Below are positions 1 through 13,400 of a DNA stretch of 64,000 nucleotides, one piece after another. The notes under the pieces were generated by a model. The model did not search any database and was not told the origin of the DNA. It saw only the letters and a program-made list of their open reading frames with translations. How positions within the stretch are numbered: the first letter of the stretch is position 1; every line of letters begins with the position of its first letter. Source of the stretch: Strix aluco (Eukaryota > Chordata > Aves > Strigiformes > Strigidae); NCBI RefSeq assembly GCF_031877795.1, contig NC_133935.1, positions 73,426,303-73,490,302 on the forward strand. Reading direction: 5' to 3'. The translations under genes and the position numbers were made by a program.

Positions 1-86
1 TTTATAAATAACATAAATGATTATTGAACTGCTATTTGCTTTGAAATGATTTATACTGATTTCAACTCTCTTTTTGCTTAAACTGT

Positions 87-92
87 AATAAA
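87..92 (+). terminator. Plus-strand poly(A) signal, possibly the end of COG5
   Basis: AATAAA on the plus strand. In human, COG5 lies tail to tail with HBP1 and their 3' ends overlap, so a convergent COG5 3' end is expected at this edge. No COG5 coding sequence is visible in the first bases, so the assignment rests on synteny only. Confidence 0.3.
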
Positions 93-286
93 GAACATCA
101 CTGACTATCCAATCCTGAATTCAGCATCTGAAATTCTTCAGCAGCTTCCTAACTGCAAAGCATCAAAATATACTTTGGATGGGTTAATGTAAAGACTTCC
201 ATGCAGAACGTGCTCATCTCTGCAGGGCTAACCTAATGATCAGTCCTCTTCATTTTACAAAATACACAACACCAAATTTTAATGAA

Positions 287-292
287 TTTATT
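287..292 (-). terminator. HBP1: HBP1 distal poly(A) signal candidate
   Basis: AATAAA on the minus strand about 1.1 kb after the stop. It would place HBP1 cleavage about 170 nt from the plus-strand signal at 87-92, typical of two convergent genes. Confidence 0.45.
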
Positions 293-379
293 TGAAATAA
301 TATACAAGAATATAGTGTGCAAAAATCTTAGGGGCAACATCATGTAGACATGTGTCATAAACTGAAATTTACAGTTGTG

Positions 380-384
<5 letters not shown>

Positions 385-416
<32 letters not shown>
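385..416 (+). repeat. Poly(A) tract of 32
   Basis: Uninterrupted run of A on the plus strand, a U32 run in the HBP1 3'UTR. The length may be unreliable in an assembly. Confidence 0.9.
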
Positions 417-418
<2 letters not shown>

Positions 419-530
419 AACACACAGCTGTTTAGTACATGAAAAGCCATGATTGTAAAAGTTCACAGCAGAAGCAATTGTAATCCTAATGCAGCTGCTC
501 TAATTTTAGACAGTTGAAGGAAAAACAAAG

Positions 531-538
531 TAAAGTGC
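531..538 (-). promoter_or_regulatory. miR-17/20/106-family 8mer seed match in the HBP1 3'UTR
   Basis: The minus strand reads GCACTTTA, an 8mer match to the AAAGUGC seed of the miR-17 family. HBP1 is a published target of this family in mammals. Lies upstream of the distal poly(A) signal only, so it would be absent from the short 3'UTR form. Confidence 0.55.
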
Positions 539-669
539 AAGTGTTGCACGTATAGTTAAGTGCAAAGTTTGCCCCCACCATAAAGATGTCTTATGGCAAA
601 ATAAAATATTGTAGAATATGTGGCAAAGACAAAACACAGAGTTAAAACTACGATGGTGACAATATCAAC

Positions 670-676
670 AGCACCA
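670..676 (-). promoter_or_regulatory. miR-29 7mer seed match in the HBP1 3'UTR (distal)
   Basis: The minus strand reads TGGTGCT followed by G, a 7mer-m8 match to miR-29. It lies just past the proximal AATAAA, so it would be in the long 3'UTR form only. Confidence 0.45.
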
Positions 677-696
677 TTTTTCTTGAGATAACGCTA

Positions 697-702
697 TTTA
701 TT
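697..702 (-). terminator. HBP1: HBP1 proximal poly(A) signal candidate
   Basis: AATAAA on the minus strand, about 690 nt after the stop codon. Confidence 0.4.
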
Positions 703-1106
703 CGTTTCATCCTGTCCTGGGCCATTGTTTCCACCAGAAATAACAGCTCTCGCTAGTGCCAGCTGCTGCAAAACTACGGCACTTGTGGATACAAATGTTA
801 CACATGGCCACCCAAGAAGCAGCTCCCCTGCTACATGACACTAGCTCTCCCTTTACCACATGTTCGGTAACTTGTTGGCATCGGGGCAGGCTGGGGAGCT
901 AGAGGCTGATAATACATTTTGCCATTTCAGAAAATCCCAGGCCCCAGAATCGTAATTAATAATATGGCTGTGCAATACATAGTAATCAGCAATAAGAATC
1001 AATGTATATAAACAGCTGTTACATATTTTAAAATTCCCCTTTTTGTACATTTTCTTTTAAAAATAAACATTTATACACATCTCCTTCGCCTCTTTCTGAA
1101 GTACTT

Positions 1107-1114
1107 TAGCACCA
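1107..1114 (-). promoter_or_regulatory. miR-29 8mer seed match in the HBP1 3'UTR (proximal)
   Basis: The minus strand reads TGGTGCTA, an 8mer site for the miR-29 seed (AGCACCA). HBP1 is a known miR-29 target. Present in both short and long 3'UTR forms. Confidence 0.55.
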
Positions 1115-1390
1115 CAGGATATCCATTTTCAAGCCTATATTACCTGATACATATATGAAGTTTGGAAGAAAAATAAGGCAATTTGGTTTAAAATGTTGAT
1201 AGTTTTAGCTTACTTAATGTTCTATTGTAAAAAGCAAATCTGCACTCTTAGTAGATCATTTCCAACTCGATGGTGCCAGTATTTTATGGTCACGCTAAGT
1301 CACAACAAATCTTAAGACCTCGATCTTGCATCTTCTTGCCGTCAAGCAACAGCCATTTTGTAAATATAGAGTTAACAGGAAAATTCTGGC

Positions 1391-1408
1391 TTAATGCTGT
1401 TGTGAGCC
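1391..1408 (-). CDS. HBP1: HBP1 exon 11 (last five codons and stop)
   Basis: A pyrimidine-rich acceptor TTTTCTCAG precedes GGC TCA CAA CAG CAT TAA, giving GSQQH-stop, the known HBP1 C-terminus. Phase 0 matches exon 10. Only 18 coding nt; the rest of the exon is 3'UTR. Confidence 0.95.
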   Translation of the reverse strand, partial: GSQQH

Positions 1409-4400
1409 CTGAGAAAAGAGAAGAACCAGGTTAGCAGTTACCAAGCAAAGGGGAAGCAGACATTATCTTAAATCTAGCAAACACTTGTTCTGAAAGCCAC
1501 AAGTACTTGTAATCATTGGTCAGTTATTCAGAAGAAAACAAACAGACAAACCAGATTATTCTGTCTCCTGATCATCAAAAGACCATCAAGACTTTTGCCA
1601 CAGCCTGCAGTCTGCCATCATTACCTGATGAGGTAACCAAGCTGAGAACAAAATTCTCAGTTCACTGAAATAAATTTTAAAAGGTATTTCCTGCATTTCC
1701 TGTTACAGCACTGAGGTAACAGGTTCTATAGATACTGTTATCTTGGCCTGAAGACGGAAGGAAAGTCCCACTACGAGGTAGGGCAAGAAAGCCAGCCCGC
1801 ACTGCAGCCAGCCTGCCGCTATTCCTCTAGGTTACACACCAACACCCGCACTGAGCTCTGTCAAGCTCACAGGTGCACATGTGAAGTGAACCATCCAATG
1901 CCCAAGACTGCTGTAGTGTAAAAGCAGAATAAATAAATATTATTATTTAACTAAACCCACAAGGAAATCTAACAGAAGCTGTCACTGTTGATTAAAATAG
2001 AATACAGTGAACAGAAAAACAGCTTGTTCCTAGCAGCTGGGATTTGGTGAAACCTTCTGCAACAAGGGACTGAAAACAGCACCAAGTATGTACAGCAGTA
2101 AGAAGCAACTTAGTGTTGGAGCATTTCTTATTCAGTCTTAACACTTGCATATGCTCTTGAGAAAGTAGTCTCATTTACACATGAAAGGAAAGGGGGTAAT
2201 TTGAAGATGTAGTCTTAAACCTGTGAGGTCCACATCACACTCAATGCTCCTACCCAGGCATAAAATGGCTGACAAAACGATCTGGCATTCTGTGCACCTC
2301 ATTGATCTTTCCTTCCAACCTGCTCTTCTAGCTGAACATGCAGGTTGGCAGAATCTCCTTTTTTTTGATGTTCTCTTTATATGATGTATTAGCTTGAAAG
2401 CCCTTATCTTACCTAACACATCCACCACCTACTAATACATTGCTGCAGACGCCGAAATTGATGGCCTTCTACAAAGTGGAGAACAATTTATTTCCCTCCA
2501 GAAGAAGTGTTATCTACTGTATTTATTTTACAATTAAAACAGAGTAATAAATTAAAGGGATTAATAGAAAAAAAAATAACTTGCTCCCTCAGTAACTTCA
2601 TGTATGCTGATACAAATTATGAGTAAAAAAGACAGAAAATGGTGAAGAAAAGCTTTTACTGAAGAAAAAGGGGACTGAATCACAACAGACAAGGATTTTG
2701 TGACAGTGTAAAGTGTTTTTGAGGGGAATGGCCAGTTGTAATTTAGGTACAACCTTATAAACACAGTTGCTTCAAACAAAAGGTCACATGCCCTTCGTCT
2801 GCATTTCACAAACACGCTCATTTTCAGTCTGACAGAATTCATGGAATTCTCTCAAAATATTCGGAGACAGATCTTCTCCTGATCTGTCTCCTGCCAACTG
2901 TCCAAAAGCAGGTTACACAACGCAGAGAAGTAAAATGAAGGTTTGGGCTACCAAGAAAGCAGCAGACAGCCGTTTATCCTGAACAAAACCCACCATAGCT
3001 ACCATATGAACACATTTAACTGCAAGATGAAAAAGACTGCTTCACAAACATACAGAATTTGTTCGTTTTCGTTTCCAACAGTCAGGATTTAAACGTTTCT
3101 GTTCTTCCGCCAAGGCCTTGGCTTCTAGCGTGTACATCCGTCTCTCTTCATTTTTCATTTTCTTCCACCTGTCACCGAGTATCACACTTATGGCTCTGCA
3201 AGATAAATGTTTACAGTGCAGTCAGGACAGGGTGTTAAGCAATACCCTCAATTTTTTTCTTTTTTACCTCAGCACTTTAAAGAAGACAAAAGTTAAATGT
3301 AGAAATAATACACACAGAAGAAATCAACTGTATCTTTAAAAAAAAAATTTTTAAACAATCATGTTTCTGATTATCTTCTCATAGTTAACAGTTAAACCGC
3401 TGAGACTTCTGTGTTAGCTGAGCATGGGTCAATGCACATTCTAACATTTCAAAGGGTGTACATTTGAATACACAGCAACTTGCGTATACCAGCAAAATGG
3501 GGATGTTAAAAAAACCACCACCAAATGGCAACTCACATTTGTTTTGCTCTACTTTCATACTAGATCATATGATGGATTTGCTGAAAATATGTTCTCTAAT
3601 AATTAGGGCAATGATCTGAATATGACGTCAGCAAAACAAGTATTTCATTCACTGCAAACCCTCATGTCTATTTAATAGATGTGTGTAGCTTCCTCTACCT
3701 TTAATCCATACTGGGGAGAACACGACTGGGTGGAACATACTGGGAAGTTCCCGTTCCTATGCAAAAGAAGCTATTTCTTCTAACACACCTATCATAATTT
3801 CCAGAAACTGAATGAATTGCTTTTCCTACTCCTTATGAACTTTATGTCTTTTGGACAGTATTTCCCCATATTATCATGCCATATTGCTTAACTGCACTCC
3901 CAAATGCTGGATCAATATTCCATTAAAGCTTTAACTCCAGCCTTTAGCTGAATGAAAATCTCTAAAAAAGAGCTCTTTTATCAAAGACAGTTACTGAACT
4001 ATTGAGTCAGAATGCTTGGGCTTCAGATTACAGTGATGAAAGTTCTATGACCAGCTTTAAGAAAAAGGTGTATACAACGCAGTACTTCGCTTTATCATTA
4101 AAAAGTTCCTTGCTGGCAGCAAAGCTATTCACAGACTTTCTAAAAGAATCAAGAAGAGCAGAGTGTCATCGACCACTTCCACAGCATTTCACGTAACCGC
4201 AATTCTGAAGGCTTTTCTGCACCATACCAAGAAAATGGATTTTAATCCTCCAAGATCGTTCAAGCTTCCACAAGCTGCAGAGCACTCGGAGAGCACAGCA
4301 AGAACTCCACTGGGGCTGCCCTTAAGCCTGTGCTGTCACAGGCTCTGGTGACTCCTTAGAGCAAACTCAAGTTGCAGATCCCATCAACATCAAATCCACT

Positions 4401-7400
4401 TGCACAGCCTGTCTCTTCGGCAACAGAATTCCTGGTTTTCTATCCAAATTAAGAACCAGTATCTTCACTCTCTCATCAGAAGTAAACACACTCCAGTTTA
4501 ATTAGCAGATTTTTCAGGTTTTGCCAGTATCCAGAGGCAAATCAATGTCACCAGAAACCTGTCTGGTTTTGGTCACCAGTTTGTACTGGGTCACTTAGAC
4601 CCCCAGGAAAGAACACAGTGATCCAGAGAGAGCAGGTTTGCTGAAAAGGCCATTGCATTTCCAAACAAAAATGCACCACGGAATCTTTGTATTTCAAATG
4701 TAAAAATACATATGGATTTTACACCTCCAGAGAAAAAACTGCACTGAGACAGAGTGAGGACAGATCTGTACATTTCAAAAAGCTTGAAAAATCTAATGCA
4801 GAGACAAAAGCTCTATTTCTCCAAGGAAACAGTTCTATGAGCAAGCCACTGAGACCGAAAAAAAGCTGTGCACAGAGAAATTTCCTGACATAACAGAGAC
4901 CTAATTCTCCTAACCAGAAACAAGAAAAAACTGACCCTACTGCATCACTGCCTTAGGTGCCCTTCACCTCATCAGAACTTCGCAGTCTCTGTACGCTGCC
5001 TCTGTCCTCTTAAAATGCTGGTAAGATACCCAATGACATTTTAGCAATAGACTGATGTGCAGGATGCAATCCCTTACACTGCTGTTAACTCAAGAAATTG
5101 TCAGACGGTAGTTAAGAATGCCTCAAGTTTACTCAGTAATTATGTTCAGCATGAACAAATGCTGTTAATAGTTTAGGTGATTTTCTTCATCTTTAGAACG
5201 TACACTACTCAGATTATTCAAGTTTTTCTGAATGCACAATCAAGTCCAACTACAGTCACAGTGAGAACATCTAGAAAAGAAACAAGTGCTACCCTAACGC
5301 CAGTTTCTCAAGTACAGTCTTATGGTCCACAGTATTTTTAAAGCATCATGTGAATGCTGACTTGTGTTTTGAATGTTTACAGCTCGCTATCTTGTTGACG
5401 CGGCTTGAGCTACTTTGTCTCAGAATAGACCATTTAACTCAGAACAGGCAGCTTAACTCAAAATACCTCAAGTTCTGTCCTTTCTTACATGCATAGGAAA
5501 AATAAAGTAACTGTAGCAAACATAAGAATGCCAGTGTACAGAAAATGGTACTACATGTAACCAACCGTAAGATCTACTCAGTAATCTGAAAATGACACAT
5601 ACTTACATACAAAAAACATGGGAATTGCATTTGAACAGCTCAATTAATAAACGCCCCAGCAACACTTAAGCAACAGTAGCTGAATGCCTATAAAATTGAT
5701 TATCACTAACTCTTTATGATTTCTTCTGTAGTGTACTTTATGGATGTCAAGAAACTGCACCCAAATGCCTTCCAAATGGGACAGTGAGCAGTGCACTCTG
5801 AAGCTTACTTGTAACCCTGTCAACCCTTTCCTTCCACGTAAACCTGCTCACTGAAATATTCAACTTATTTTCACATCCATCCAGCCGCAGCTCCAGATCA
5901 CTGCATCCATTCGAAATCAGCGTTTTAAATTAAATATATAACCATCATAAACTTTCCTAGCTGACATTCTGTTCAATTTCTCATTAACAGTTGCAATGAA
6001 TTTGAAGGCAGCAGGTCTGCTTCACTGAAATTACTATAAACACTGCAGAACATCATTGCCAGGACACACAAGACTGGCTGGGATTTAAGGATGGGTTATT
6101 TGTATGGTAGGATTTTATTTCTCAAGACCAGTTACAGCCTCCTTACTAGAACACTGTAAAATAGTTAAAACCCTCTCAAAGCCCTGTCACTTTTAGCTTT
6201 TACCAGATTTAGTACTAGAATGTGACAACACAATTTTTACAGTAACAGTTTTCATAATGTTATAAAAAATCTGATTATAAGACCAGTGCACGTTCATGCG
6301 TTTTAGTTTATATTTACATTTGCACAATTAGCACAAAATATTACTTAAAACATATATAATGGAGATCTTTAAAAAAAAATATTTAGGCAGGAACATGCAT
6401 ATAGATAAAAACAAAAGAACAAACCAACAGAGAATCCTCCCCCAAACACACGGTAATACGACCCTTCTGCAAATTTCACCAGATTGTTGAATGCCTTTAG
6501 GACAAGCAAAATTTGGCAATGTACCATTTGGATTAAGATCCTTCAGATATGCTAACAATCAGTACTCCATTATTCAATATGTAGAGACTGAGAATAAATG
6601 ATAGTAACTTCACTGAACAATCTGCAATATTATGTCAAGACTTAACTAGAAGAGTCAGAAATTCTCTTTCCCCTTTTTTCCATTATAACACACGAGCAGA
6701 GAGCCTGGTACTTTCTTCCCATGAACATTTCTCACCAGTGTAAACAAAGACTGTTGTGTATTTGTGGCTCTACCGGTGCACATATATACATATGTCAGCT
6801 GCTTTACCCAAATGCTTTCTCAGAAGGTAAGGTTGCCAGAAATGGCTTGTGTCAAATTTACTGAGTATTGTAAGTATTTAAAGTCCGCCCATAAATTAAG
6901 CTTTGTGTCAGCATATTTCAAAACTTGTTCTTAAAACAACATATATCCCTTTTATTCCAAATGCAAAAATCTAGTCCATTTAAATTTAAAGGTGCAACAC
7001 AGATATTCTCCTAGCTCACTGGTAATAAACAAACTACAATTTTATACCATTACCTGTTGTCTTTCCCTGGATACATCTGAGTATATTCAACTCTGTATTT
7101 TTTGGCAAAAAGCATGAAGGCATTCATTGGTCTTTTGCACTTGTTTGGAGAAGTGGCACTCACAGTACTCGCAGTCCCTGAGCTGTGGCTTTTGCCAGCT
7201 TTGCTGCACAAAGAATTGGAGGAAAGATGTGATGATGCAGTAGACACACAGTTTTTACTACTGCATTCTGATCTCTCAGCATCTTGATTGTTTGATCCTC
7301 CACAAGATAGAGAAGCGCGACGCTGGCGAGCCATGCTGCTTAGCACATAAACTGCAGAGGAATCCATTGGTGTAAAATCGTAACTACAAGAAAAAGACAT

Positions 7401-10400
7401 GTCATAAGTTGATCAAGTAATTTTCATGTAAAATCCCTGAATAGCTGTTCACTCTTCATCTGTACATTCTAGTACTCTGGTCTCTTTTGTATGATGTAAT
7501 GATTTGTGCTTGATCCAGATGTCAGAGTGAAAAAAAAAACACCCAAAACTTTGGCAGATGAATTAATAGCTTTTTCAATGTGATAGAGTGCAACTTTCCA
7601 AGATCTGCTGTGTACTACCAACTTCCCAGCTGTATATCAATTAATTATACACTGTCTTCAAATTTCATCCTCTTTTGAAATAAGCTTCTTTCTTTCTGCT
7701 TCTGTCCTTACCATAAATCAAATCCAGTCAGTGAATGACTGGTACTGAAGGGGACAACTGATGTGGGAAGAGTAAACATTGAGTTCACTTGCAAATATAT
7801 ATTAATTACAAATATGAAAGCACTATATTAATATATTATACACTATTGTACAAATAACTTCTCTAGGCAGTTAAATACATACTATTTCAGAGACAAATCT
7901 TCCACTGAAATTAAAAAATTGTTTAAAGACCCATGATATTGCATACTATTTGATTCAAAGCTGACAAACATCTGCCCTCTAGTGACAAAAATGTGATTCC
8001 TCGGTATTTCAAGGTATTTCAAGAGTTCAGATGAATTGTTTCCATACAATTTAGACCTCTGAACACTATAAACTTGTTGAATTTTTTTGCTGACCAACAA
8101 CTACAATTAACCTCTAACCACTACAGAAGTTTAATTCCACAGACTATCTGTTATCATCTCCAGGTGTGTGCAGATCAGTCTGGGAACCACAGTCTTTGGC
8201 ATGCTATACGGGGAAAAAACACTTGCAAAGGCGCTATACGATCATAAATCTAAAACACTAAGTTACCACCACAAAATCAACAGAAAATGTATATAACTCT
8301 AAAGTTCTGCTCACTCACTGCTCAATGTGTCTATAGTTGCATAATTTATGGCAAAAATAAGGCCTCTGAGGAGCTTTTTTCCAAACACAAAGTAGAATTA
8401 CTAGCAAAGAAATACTGCAAGTGGTAGTCCAGCCCCATCTGCAAAAGCAGCTCCTTTCTGTGGGACGGAACCAAAAGCAAGGGTTGAGCCTGAAGGGTTG
8501 ACTCCAAAATCCCATAGAAAAGTAAAAAGCAACAAAGAAGGGATAACGCCAACAACCTTGCAGACAAGTTCACAAGATAATGAGAAAGGACCTCTCTGTT
8601 CTACAAACAGTCCAGCACCCTTCCTATTCCTAATCTCCTTCCCATAACACAGCAACAGGATTTTGTTTTTTAATTCTTCTGTTCTGTTAACCACAGCTGC
8701 CGCTGCACGTTCCTTTCTCAGTGACTTACTCCCTTCTGTCCAGAGACACAAGGAATTTCAAGTATCCAGGCAGTATTCAGCTAGGCTGCAGGATGAATAA
8801 GGAGCCACAAATCCAATTTCTTCAGTGAGATGTAAGTATAATGATTCTAACAGCTCTCTACATATGCACTTCAGAATAGGAGTTAATAAGAAGAAAAAAC
8901 CCCAGACAGCAAATGAGTGAAGACAAGCCATTTGAACTCACTCTCTATGCCAGAGCGAAATCATACAAGAGCTCCTAGGACTTCAACTGCAAACAACATC
9001 TTAAATTCATGTTTTCTACTGTAAAAAACCAAAAAGCAACTGGACTAAAAACAGATGCTAAAAAGGAGCTAACATCATAGGAAAAGATGGATTCTACTAA
9101 ACCTAGGAATCTCAAAATAGCATGGAAAAATCTTTATGAGTAATACTATTTCCTTAGAATCTTAGAATAATTTACATTGGACAGAACCTCTGAAGGTTAT
9201 CTGGTTATCTTGCTCAAAGCAAGGCAAACCTCAAAGTTAATCAAACTCTGAAGTTTGATATATTAGAAGAGAACCACAAAAAGCAGAATACAAAATAGTA
9301 AGAACTAATTATGAAAGTGTGCCATAATACATGCATTTATTACTAAGAAACTACTTATTCAGAGACATAGCTGCATATGAAACACAAATTAATAGCTGGC
9401 AGACATATTATTGTGGGAAAAATGTACTAGGTTTTTCAAACTCAGTTTACCTGAAGAATTTATACAGATTATATATATGTTTTTACACCTTTATCTGTCT
9501 TAAACGATCATAAAAAGGGGCTGAAAAGTTATTTCACTCCAAGGTATTACTTTGCAGTTTAGCAGAGCACATAATTACACAGCCTTCCTAGTATTCAGTC
9601 TTCATTTTTCCCTCTCATTTATCTTATATTACCAAAAGTATTCTCTCTTTGCTCTACATAATGCTTCAAATTCTTGTAGACTTAAGGTGCCTACTCATTA
9701 CATACAAGAACCACTGAGGCCACTTTATCCAAAAATTACCTTTTAAATGTATCAAAAACACCTGAATCATCAAAGTTAATGGCATCAGGGTGTCCAGGAG
9801 GTAGACACAGATCTCCAAGATGCATTTCACAGCATGGAATGCCATGCTGTACCACAGTCAAGCTTGGATAAAAAGATGACCAACCTGAAGTGGTAAAGAG
9901 TTAAATTAGACAAACGGCCAGACAAATCTCTCTAGTTCTTAATTGGAGTAATCCTATATCTCTAAATGATATAATTTTATAAAAATGTTCTGATGTAGTT
10001 TCTTTCACCCAGAAGAAAAATCAGAAACACTTACTCAGGGAATTCTTACTGCAAATAGTTTATTTTCATCTCAGGTGAAATCTCATTCTAGCAGAAAAAG
10101 TAACCAAAACCTGGAAACTTTTATCATCAGAAGTTCCATGTTTTAGCAAGGGAGAAAAGCTTCCCTTATTTGCAGCTTTCCTTTCTCCCCCCATTTTTTC
10201 TGCTTTCCTGAGCTCCATTTATATACTTGATCAAATCTTTCCTTAAGAGATATGCAGTATTTCTGTAGCTTTATAGCTTTACAGTTTTGTTTGTTCAAAT
10301 TCTGTATTTCTTTATAAAGATAGCAAATTGATTCTACAATACTGCTTTTATCAATTTCTTATGCAACATGGGACGCCAATAAAATCTGCAACCACGTTCT

Positions 10401-13400
10401 AAGAATAATTTTAATACGCAACCAACTATACTTGTAGTATTTCATACCTTTATTTTTAACATAAAAAGGATGATCGAGTCTGCACTCTACTGTAAGCAAG
10501 CCATCTTCCACTGTGCCAGGATCAAAAGTCAGCTTCAGCACTGACTCACCAAAGGAAATGCTTTCTTCATGAGAAATCAACTTCAAACCATCGGAACCAT
10601 AGCCCTGTAAACATACATACAGTTCAAAATTTTTCCTCCAAGAAAAGCATATACTTGAATATACACCTATAGCATAAACATCAGCTTACATTGCATTAAA
10701 AAATACCAACATGCTAAGTGCTCTCACTAGAAATTTATGAAGATGATATAACATTCAAAACATACCTAAATTAATTCAGGTCAATTACTTTATAGCAAGA
10801 CAAATAGTACACTGATCAGCTCTAGACAAGTTCAATATAAACCTGTCTTCCTGAGACAGTAATTAAAGGACAGGGATAACATAAGAAACTAAGTATTTCC
10901 TACAGGTATTGAAATGAATTTATTAGAACTAACAGCTACCTTGTAAGGACTCACTGGCAGATTTTCCTCTTTTCCACAGCTTTCAGATTGTGCAAAATCT
11001 TCAACATCCTGCCACTCTTTATTGCGTCCTTTATGAAAGCACAAACGAGAGCCTAATAGATATTTTTCAAGAAAAAAAAAGATTAGTGTTATATAACAAA
11101 GTCTATATTACAAAAAAAAAAAAAGAGATAAAACAAAACAAATAGTGATTCAATGATACACGTTATTTTACCTTTTAGAAAACAATGCCAAACAGTTGAG
11201 GGCCAGGAATGGCACCATCCTAAATCATCATCATCTGAAAGTGATGACATGCAGAAAATGCCAGATTCTGATTCACTATTCGCCTATAAAAAAAAGCAAA
11301 ATGATGGTGTCATTTTACTGCGGAAGGTTTTAGGACTGGTCTTATGTGTCTTTAGACACATTCTCTCATTTTATCCGTGTCATCATTTTGCCTTAAATAC
11401 TAAAAGGAATGTAACAGGAAGACAAAGATTCAAGGAATGCAGTAAATGTGAATGGAGCATTTTCTTCTCCTTTTCTTGAAATGTGCCATCCTGTAATTTT
11501 TGAGTTTCATTCTCTGAGATTCATTTCACACCTATGGATTATCTTATGCTGAGGTACAAGCATTTTACAAACTATCAATCCTTGATCATCCACAGAACTA
11601 CTCAAAGCACATGTTAATCTATGGTCAAATTAATGGAAAGCTGTAGGGCCAAGTCAGTTCTAGAAAAATCACTTGCGAAAAACTCTTTTTTTAACGGACA
11701 AGTTTCAGACACAAATTAATACTGAGGAAAGGAAAAAGCAGGACTGACAGTTTTTGCGTGTCTAAAAGGAGATGGATCTGTTTGGATTTCTTTTTTGAAA
11801 CAGCAAACAATAAAGTTTTTTAAAGCTTGCTACAGAAGGAACTACAAGAGAAGCTGAGCTTTCTTAGAATGTGATCTCTTCACAAAAATGTGGACTCTAT
11901 GATGTAGCAGTCAAGCCTACTGTGTTTGGTAAAAAGTAACAGAAAATCTAGCTTGAATAGAAATGGTCTTACAAATAAACAGCTGATCTTTTAAAAACTA
12001 GTTTATCTTCTCAAAAATCTTAACCCATTACTCATGCACCTTTATTTATTTTAGAAATATTTCAGAACAACTCACCCTTTCATGTCGGACTGGTACTTCA
12101 TCCAAATCATTCTTGGAGAAGTTAGGATCATTCTTTGAGGATCCTGGTGGAGGACGTGCATAGGAATGTAAACTTTTGCTTGTAGCTATTATGTGAACAG
12201 GAGATGATCTACAAAAGAAGAACGTATATTAAAATATCTCAGATTAAGACAACACAAGACTTAGCTGCTATTACTCGAACATATTTTTATTTAACAAATA
12301 TTTGTTTGCATGAACTGAATACTGAATAAACTTCCCACACATCGATATTCAAATGGGATGACTAAAGGGTGCAGGCTCAGGCAAAGGGAGCAGTTAGCGT
12401 AACTCCTGCATAGCTTCGATATACCACCCAAATGACAGTACTACCTTCACATCAGCATATCCTTGTCACAACGCTGAAGTTTTTAGCCGTTCTTAAAGAC
12501 ATGTGCTCTGTTGTAATGATTAAATCTCAACTGCATTACTGTTCACAATATAGCATTTAATTTTCTTATTATAAACCTAAGACCAAAGCCATACAATAAA
12601 AGGAAGACCAGAAACTTCTAATATCCCACACTGCTTCTCTCACGGCCTTATGGAATTTACAGACCACAAATCTGAAACTATCAATAAAAAATACATTACA
12701 TTAGATTTCCAATTAGCTCTTTTTAAAAAAAAACTAAAGTCAGTGCACTAGTAACTATTTATCGTAACAAATTCATCTTAATTTTTCATCTGCTGCTTCG
12801 CATGAGGTAAATGTCCATAATTTCTGAGCCTTCTGTGGTTAGGCAATGCCCTTGTACCATCCTACCTCATTCATGGCTGCAATTAAGCAGCTTTTGCAAC
12901 AGGCTCTGAAACGAGTCCTATGCAATCCTCTGCAGAAGAATAAAGTTACTATATAGAAAAATCAAAAATAGGGCTCCAGTTCAAAGTCAAGAGGGTGTGA
13001 AGAGTGAAGGAAATGTTTCTGGAGATAATATTACAAATGTTAATGTTCAAAACTGAAATGACTGTCAGTACCTGTTATAAAAGGAGCACTGCATCAAAGG
13101 ACTTTGAGGACTTGTGGCTATATTTGCTAATTCCGTCAACCAGTTCACCCCATTCTCACAAGAATAAGCACTTTCTGAATTGCTGTTTGAGGTATGTTGG
13201 TTCCATGAAGATCTTGAACATTCCTGATGTGAAACATCAGCACCAAGCTGAAAAAGTGCAGGTGGGGTAGAATCCGTCTGCACAGCCTGTAGTTCTGGAA
13301 GATCATCTACAAACAAATGCACAGATTAACATCATTATACTCATAGGTAAATTCTAGTTGACACCAAATCTTGCAAATAAAAGAACCACAATGAAGTAAA

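Larger units (their letters stand above)
287..1390 (-). other. HBP1: HBP1 3' untranslated region (end inferred)
   Basis: Sequence downstream of the HBP1 stop. Two minus-strand AATAAA hexamers are candidate cleavage signals, at 702-697 and 292-287, allowing a short (about 0.7 kb) and a long (about 1.1 kb) 3'UTR. The region holds a T32 tract (seen as A32 at 385-416 on the plus strand) and seed matches for miR-17 family and miR-29. The exact end is inference. Confidence 0.6.
7384..9739 (-). other. HBP1: HBP1 intron 8
   Basis: No gene. It contains the CTCF-like motif and a short CR1 3' end. Several overlapping minus-strand open frames at 8,315-8,751 in different frames show no domain and no splice-consistent link to HBP1. 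Confidence 0.85.

Noticed and set aside
7102-7287. Plus-strand open frame over HBP1 exon 9
   Set aside because: Shadow of the real coding strand.
8315-8751. Overlapping minus-strand frames in HBP1 intron 8 that might be an extra exon
   Set aside because: No domain, three competing frames, and the flanking exons 8 and 9 already join in phase to give the known protein.
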